Assembly: GCF_002209565.1 (NCBI RefSeq)
Contig: NZ_NJIH01000009.1
Span: 248,001-312,000 of the forward strand
Direction: 5' to 3'
Source: Candidimonas nitroreducens
GTDB lineage: Bacteria; Pseudomonadota; Gammaproteobacteria; Burkholderiales; Burkholderiaceae_B
Length of the DNA stretch: 64,000 nucleotides
Shown: one piece after another, positions 60,859-64,000 of the stretch
Layout of the letters: every line of letters begins with the position of its first letter
How positions within the stretch are numbered: position 1 is the stretch's first letter
Made by a program: the position numbers and the translations under genes
Notes under the pieces: model-generated
The model's input: the letters and a program-made list of their open reading frames with translations, nothing else
Databases searched by the model: none
What the model was told of the DNA's origin: nothing

Positions 60859-61743
60859 TTAGCGCGTAGATCGTAGATGTTCGACCATCCTCTGTGCCGC
60901 GACGCTGAGCTTGGTGTTCGGGGTACAGATATAAGAGTACCGGGAGGCCCATTTATCCGAGAGGGCGATGGTTCGAAGTTTCAGGCCATTGCAGTAGGTC
61001 TTCGCCGCCTGGTTGGGAAGCACGCCGATGCCCATGTTCGCCTTGATCATGCGGCAAACCACGTCGAAGCTCCAGACCTGCACTGTCAGGCGTAAAGTCT
61101 TGCCGGCCGCGCGTGACGCATCCTGGAGTAGCGCCATAAGAGGCGTGTTCCCTTCAAGACCCACGAAATCATAATCCAGCAGTCTGTGAAACGCAATCGA
61201 GCGGTTGTTGAGCGGATGTTCCCGCGGAACCACGGCCACCAGATTCTCCGCCCGGTAGTGTTCGAATCTCAGCTCGGCCAGCAAAGGGTCGCTGGCATGC
61301 ACGATGGCGATGTCGCTGCGGCCATCGCGAACCGCCGCAATACCTTCCGCCGTCCGGCGCTCCAGCAGTTCGATCTTCAGGCGCGGATTGCTCTCTGTGA
61401 ATGCCGCGAGGTCTTGGGGAAGAGGGCCGCTGAGCGCAGATGCTGTGGCGCACATGCGGACGACACCCCTCGATCCGTCGGCATAGTCGCCAATTTCCAC
61501 ATGCAGCTTTTCGGCCTGCAAAAGTAGCTGCTTCGCATGAAAAGCAAGCGCCGTGCCGGCGGCGGTTGGAAGCACTCCGGTTGAAGTCCTGCGTAGCAGT
61601 TGCACGTTCATGCGCTGCTCGAGAATGGCTATCCGTCGGCTCGCGGCCGAAAGCGTCAGGTGCAATTCTTTGGCTGCCTTTGAGAGACTTCCCAGCTCGT
61701 AGGCACGCCGAAACAGCTCTAAGGATGTGAGATCGGGAAGCAT
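60859..61743 (-). CDS. LysR-family regulator
   Basis: A 294-residue LysR protein: winged helix SLELFRRAYELGSLSKAAKELHL with LSAASRRIAILEQ, and an effector domain from about residue 88. It has the LDYDFVGLEGNTPLMALLQ segment found in regulators of aromatic or dicarboxylate pathways. It is convergent with the Bug gene of the dehydrogenase-PrpD-cyclase operon and is the likely regulator of that operon, although no divergent promoter links them. Confidence 0.88.
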   Translation of the reverse strand: MLPDLTSLELFRRAYELGSLSKAAKELHLTLSAASRRIAILEQRMNVQLLRRTSTGVLPTAAGTALAFHAKQLLLQAEKLHVEIGDYADGSRGVVRMCATASALSGPLPQDLAAFTESNPRLKIELLERRTAEGIAAVRDGRSDIAIVHASDPLLAELRFEHYRAENLVAVVPREHPLNNRSIAFHRLLDYDFVGLEGNTPLMALLQDASRAAGKTLRLTVQVWSFDVVCRMIKANMGIGVLPNQAAKTYCNGLKLRTIALSDKWASRYSYICTPNTKLSVAAQRMVEHLRSTR

Positions 61744-62139
61744 ATAGGCTGGCGTATTGCGCCGATGTGATGGCCTTGTATGCCTGCAACGCAGACGTAA
61801 GGAATAGCGGTTTTGAGACTACGCCGTGCTGCTTGGACGTGGCTGTGGGGTTCAATTCGGCAGCAGTGTGTCAAAGATACCAGTATGGCGGATGCTCATG
61901 CAAATTCAGCGGTGCCGTGAAAATTTGAGCTCGTTGATGAGTTCCAGCGTCTGTATCTGGTGGTGCACGACCCGGTCTGGGGCACTCAGGTCGTAGGGCC
62001 GAACCCGCCGTTGCTTTCCGCCTGGTTGCAAAGAAGAAAGCAGCCTGTTCCTGGTACAGACGGTGCTGTTGCCGGTAAGGGGGGCTCAGTCCAGGCTTGT
62101 GGTCGGCCGCAGCCCCGGCTGTCTCGGGGCGCGTAGATG
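61744..62139. other. About 400-bp stretch without a supported gene
   Basis: It should carry the promoter of the LysR gene. On the minus strand about 54 codons ending near 61918 are open and protein-like (QRRVRPYDLSAPDRVVHHQ) but lack a start codon and any recognised relative, so this may be a gene fragment. No repeat or hairpin stands out. Confidence 0.4.
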
Positions 62140-62472
62140 TCAGACGCCGTGCACGACTTTCGGATGGAAGCCCCGGTGCATGTCGTGGCCCGCGCTGTCC
62201 TCGAGCTCGATATCGCGAGACAGGTAGCGCAGGCAGCAGACCCTCAGGAACGAGGTGAAGTTGGCCGGAGGCTCGCCGCGCAGATCCAGCAGTTCGTCAT
62301 AGAGTTTGACTATGAACTGGCTGGTCGTCATTTTTTCCCGCTGAGCGATCTCGTGCAGGACGTCCCAGAACAGGTTTTCCATGCGTACCGTTGTTACGAC
62401 TCCGCGTAGGCGCAATGACCGCGTGCGCGACTCGTAGAGCATCGGATCTGTATTGATTAATACCTGACACAT
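62140..62472 (-). CDS. Ribbon-helix-helix domain protein
   Basis: A 110-residue protein from the ATG at 62472, which follows AAGGAG. The middle part, SLRLRGVVTTVRMENLFWDVLHEIAQREKMTTSQFIVKLYDEL, matches the RHH_4 type (ribbon-helix-helix domain found alone or with arylsulfate sulfotransferase-like genes). A second helical part with FTSFLRVCCLRYL follows. It probably binds DNA as a dimer. It lies 130 bases downstream of the GMC oxidoreductase gene on the same strand. Confidence 0.8.
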   Translation of the reverse strand: MCQVLINTDPMLYESRTRSLRLRGVVTTVRMENLFWDVLHEIAQREKMTTSQFIVKLYDELLDLRGEPPANFTSFLRVCCLRYLSRDIELEDSAGHDMHRGFHPKVVHGV

Positions 62473-62602
62473 GATGGCGCTCCTTTGGTTCCCTATGCAC
62501 CGGAAGGTGGATGCGGACGACCGCGGCACTTGCATTGTCGCTCGAAATTGCCGCCGGCGCGCGCCGCCCGCATCCTTGCCCCAGCCTGCGGGCGGTTTGA
62601 GT

Positions 62603-64000
62603 TCAGATGGCCCGTTGCTGCATCTGCCCGGCGATGTATTCCGCCTGGCGGATCGCCAGCGTCACGATCGTGAGCGTGGGGTTTTCCGCGGCCCCTGTGG
62701 TGAACTGGCTGCCGTCCGATACGAACAGGTTCGGAATATCGTGCGCCTGGCCGTGCTTGTTGACCACGCCGTCTTCCGGGCGTGCGCTCATGCGCGAGGT
62801 GCCGAGGTTGTGCGTGGACGGGTAGGGCGGTACGCGATAAACCTGCTTGGCGCCCGCCGCCTTGTAGAGCGCCTCGCTTTGCTTGAAGCCGTGCTCGCGC
62901 ATCGCCTCGTCGTTCGGGTGGTCGTCGAAATACACGTCGGCGACCGGCAGGCCGTGCTGGTCTTTCACTGTCTGATTGAGTGTAATGCGGTTGTTCGCGC
63001 GCGGCATGTCTTCGCCCACGATCCACAGCCCGGCCGTATTCGTGTACTGATCGAGGGCCGCCGTGAACTGCGCGCCCCATGCGCCCGGATTCAGGAAGGC
63101 CGCGTAAAACGGCAAGCCCAAAGAGATGGTCTCCAGGTGATAGCCCCCGACAAAACCGCGGGACGGGTCGTGGCGCGCCTCGTCCTCGACGATTCCGGCC
63201 ATTGTCGTGCCCTTGAACATATCGACCTTGTGCTCGAATGTCGCGTAGACCGAACCGGTCGTGTGGCGCATGTAGTTGCGGCCCACCTGGTCGGAAGAAT
63301 TCGCCAGCCCTTTGGGAAACTTGGCCGAATGAGAGTTCAGCAGCAGCCGCGGGGTTTCGAGGGAATTACCCGCCACGGCGACGATGCGCGCCTTCTGGCG
63401 CTGCAATTTCCCGTCGGCGTCGTAATAGAGGACGGCGTGCACCCGGCCTTGGGCGTCGTGCTCGATGCGGGCCACATGGGCTTCGGTGCGCAGTTCCGCA
63501 TGGCCGGTGGCGACGGCGCTCGGCAGCTCGGTGTAGAGTGTCGACCACTTGGCCCCGAAGCGGCATCCCTGGAAACAGAAGCCGCGCTGGAAACAATGTG
63601 TGCGCCCGTCGTGCGCCACGCTGTTGATTGCCATGCGCCCGGTATTGCATTTCTTGTAGCCCAGCTTGGTGGCGCCCGCGTACATCACTTTGAAATTATT
63701 GTTGCCGGGCAGCCCCGGCCAGCCGTTGGTGCGCGTGACTCCCATTTTCTTTTCGGCACGGTCGTAATAGGGGTCGAGTTCCTCGCGCGTCAGCGGCCAG
63801 TCCAGCAGCGTCGCGCCGGCGAGCTGGCCGTAGGTGCTGCGCGCCTTGAGTTCATGCGGCTGTATGCGTAGGCTGGCCCCGGCCCAGTGCACGGAGGTAC
63901 CCCCGACGGTCTTACAGATCCATGCCGGCAGATTGGGGAAATCCTTGGCCACACGCCACGAGCCGGAGGCCGTGCGCTTGTCCAGCCAGGCCAGTTGCTG
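62603..64000 (-). CDS. GMC oxidoreductase (gluconate 2-dehydrogenase-like flavoprotein), N-terminus outside the window
   Basis: The frame is open to the right edge, so the FAD-binding N-terminal part is missing; 465 residues are visible. GGTSVHWAGASLRIQPHE, FCFQGCRFGAKWS, AGNSLETPRLLLNS and the C-terminal STHNLGTSRMS and SQFTTGAAENPTLTIVTLAIR (FAD and active-site His/Asn region) match the large flavoprotein subunit of gluconate 2-dehydrogenase-type enzymes. These oxidise sugars or polyols at the periplasmic side with a cytochrome c partner. Such a cytochrome and a small subunit may lie beyond base 64000. Confidence 0.9.
   Translation of the reverse strand, partial: QQLAWLDKRTASGSWRVAKDFPNLPAWICKTVGGTSVHWAGASLRIQPHELKARSTYGQLAGATLLDWPLTREELDPYYDRAEKKMGVTRTNGWPGLPGNNNFKVMYAGATKLGYKKCNTGRMAINSVAHDGRTHCFQRGFCFQGCRFGAKWSTLYTELPSAVATGHAELRTEAHVARIEHDAQGRVHAVLYYDADGKLQRQKARIVAVAGNSLETPRLLLNSHSAKFPKGLANSSDQVGRNYMRHTTGSVYATFEHKVDMFKGTTMAGIVEDEARHDPSRGFVGGYHLETISLGLPFYAAFLNPGAWGAQFTAALDQYTNTAGLWIVGEDMPRANNRITLNQTVKDQHGLPVADVYFDDHPNDEAMREHGFKQSEALYKAAGAKQVYRVPPYPSTHNLGTSRMSARPEDGVVNKHGQAHDIPNLFVSDGSQFTTGAAENPTLTIVTLAIRQAEYIAGQMQQRAI

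Noticed and set aside
61919-62090. Short protein-like minus-strand frame between LysR and the RHH gene
   Set aside because: It has no start codon and no recognised relative; noted only as a possible fragment.

Overview
The window is high-GC proteobacterial DNA. It most resembles the Alcaligenaceae (Bordetella/Achromobacter/Pusillimonas side of the beta-proteobacteria). The evidence is the large number of orphan Bug (TctC-type) periplasmic binding proteins, each next to a LysR or MarR regulator and a catabolic enzyme, together with a classical autotransporter with an extended signal peptide, DctP/DctQM TRAP transport and MmgE/PrpD proteins. No rRNA, tRNA, CRISPR array or intact transposase was seen. 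Species identity is an inference.

Layout, left to right. 1-3.1 kb: a truncated LysR regulator, a divergent Bug protein and a LigJ-type 4-oxalomesaconate hydratase. 3.2-8.3 kb: a MarR-controlled tripartite efflux operon (outer-membrane lipoprotein, EmrA, EmrB); a shared palindromic operator lies before marR and before the pump genes. 8.4-12.3 kb: a patatin phospholipase with a histone-like basic tail, then the divergent YeiE/YeiH pair. 12.3-15.6 kb: MarR, Bug and a sulfatase-superfamily hydrolase. 15.6-18.1 kb: a SirB2-like protein and a YddA-type ABC exporter. 18.4-23.6 kb: an IclR-controlled TRAP transporter with an EthD-like protein and a divergent tautomerase; an almost textbook IclR operator lies between them. 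23.6-29.3 kb: an AT-rich spacer with a perfect palindrome, then a 1649-residue autotransporter with duplicated modules.

29.5-36.1 kb: a DUF924 protein, then a membrane-associated molybdenum hydroxylase operon (Tat-exported Moco subunit, 2Fe-2S subunit, triheme cytochrome c, MocA). 36.2-41.1 kb: a CytX-like permease, relics of a Bug gene, catB and catC, and an ABC transporter fused to a cyclic-nucleotide-binding domain. 41.3-45.5 kb: galactarate dehydratase, a FadR-type regulator and 5-dehydro-4-deoxyglucarate dehydratase, giving a route from galactarate/glucarate to 2-oxoglutarate semialdehyde. A 264-bp palindromic MITE-like element sits exactly in the CTAG that carries the regulator's stop codon. 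45.7-48.3 kb: lipoate ligase family, TM2 protein, methyltransferase. 48.4-52.8 kb: LysR divergent from Bug-TauD-PrpD. 52.8-56.2 kb: divergent glpK and glpD. 56.7-61.7 kb: hydroxyisobutyrate-dehydrogenase-like, PrpD, cyclase, Bug and a convergent LysR. 62.1-64 kb: a ribbon-helix-helix protein and a truncated GMC oxidoreductase.

Overall this is an accessory catabolic region: small uptake-plus-enzyme cassettes, each with its own regulator, mixed with signs of flux (gene relics, a MITE-like element, several 13-14-bp intergenic tandem repeats). The strongest unexplained signals are the nested palindromic element at 43.96-44.22 kb, the recurring 13/14-bp minisatellites, the two Bug+PrpD pathways with no assigned substrate, and the cNMP-domain ABC transporter.
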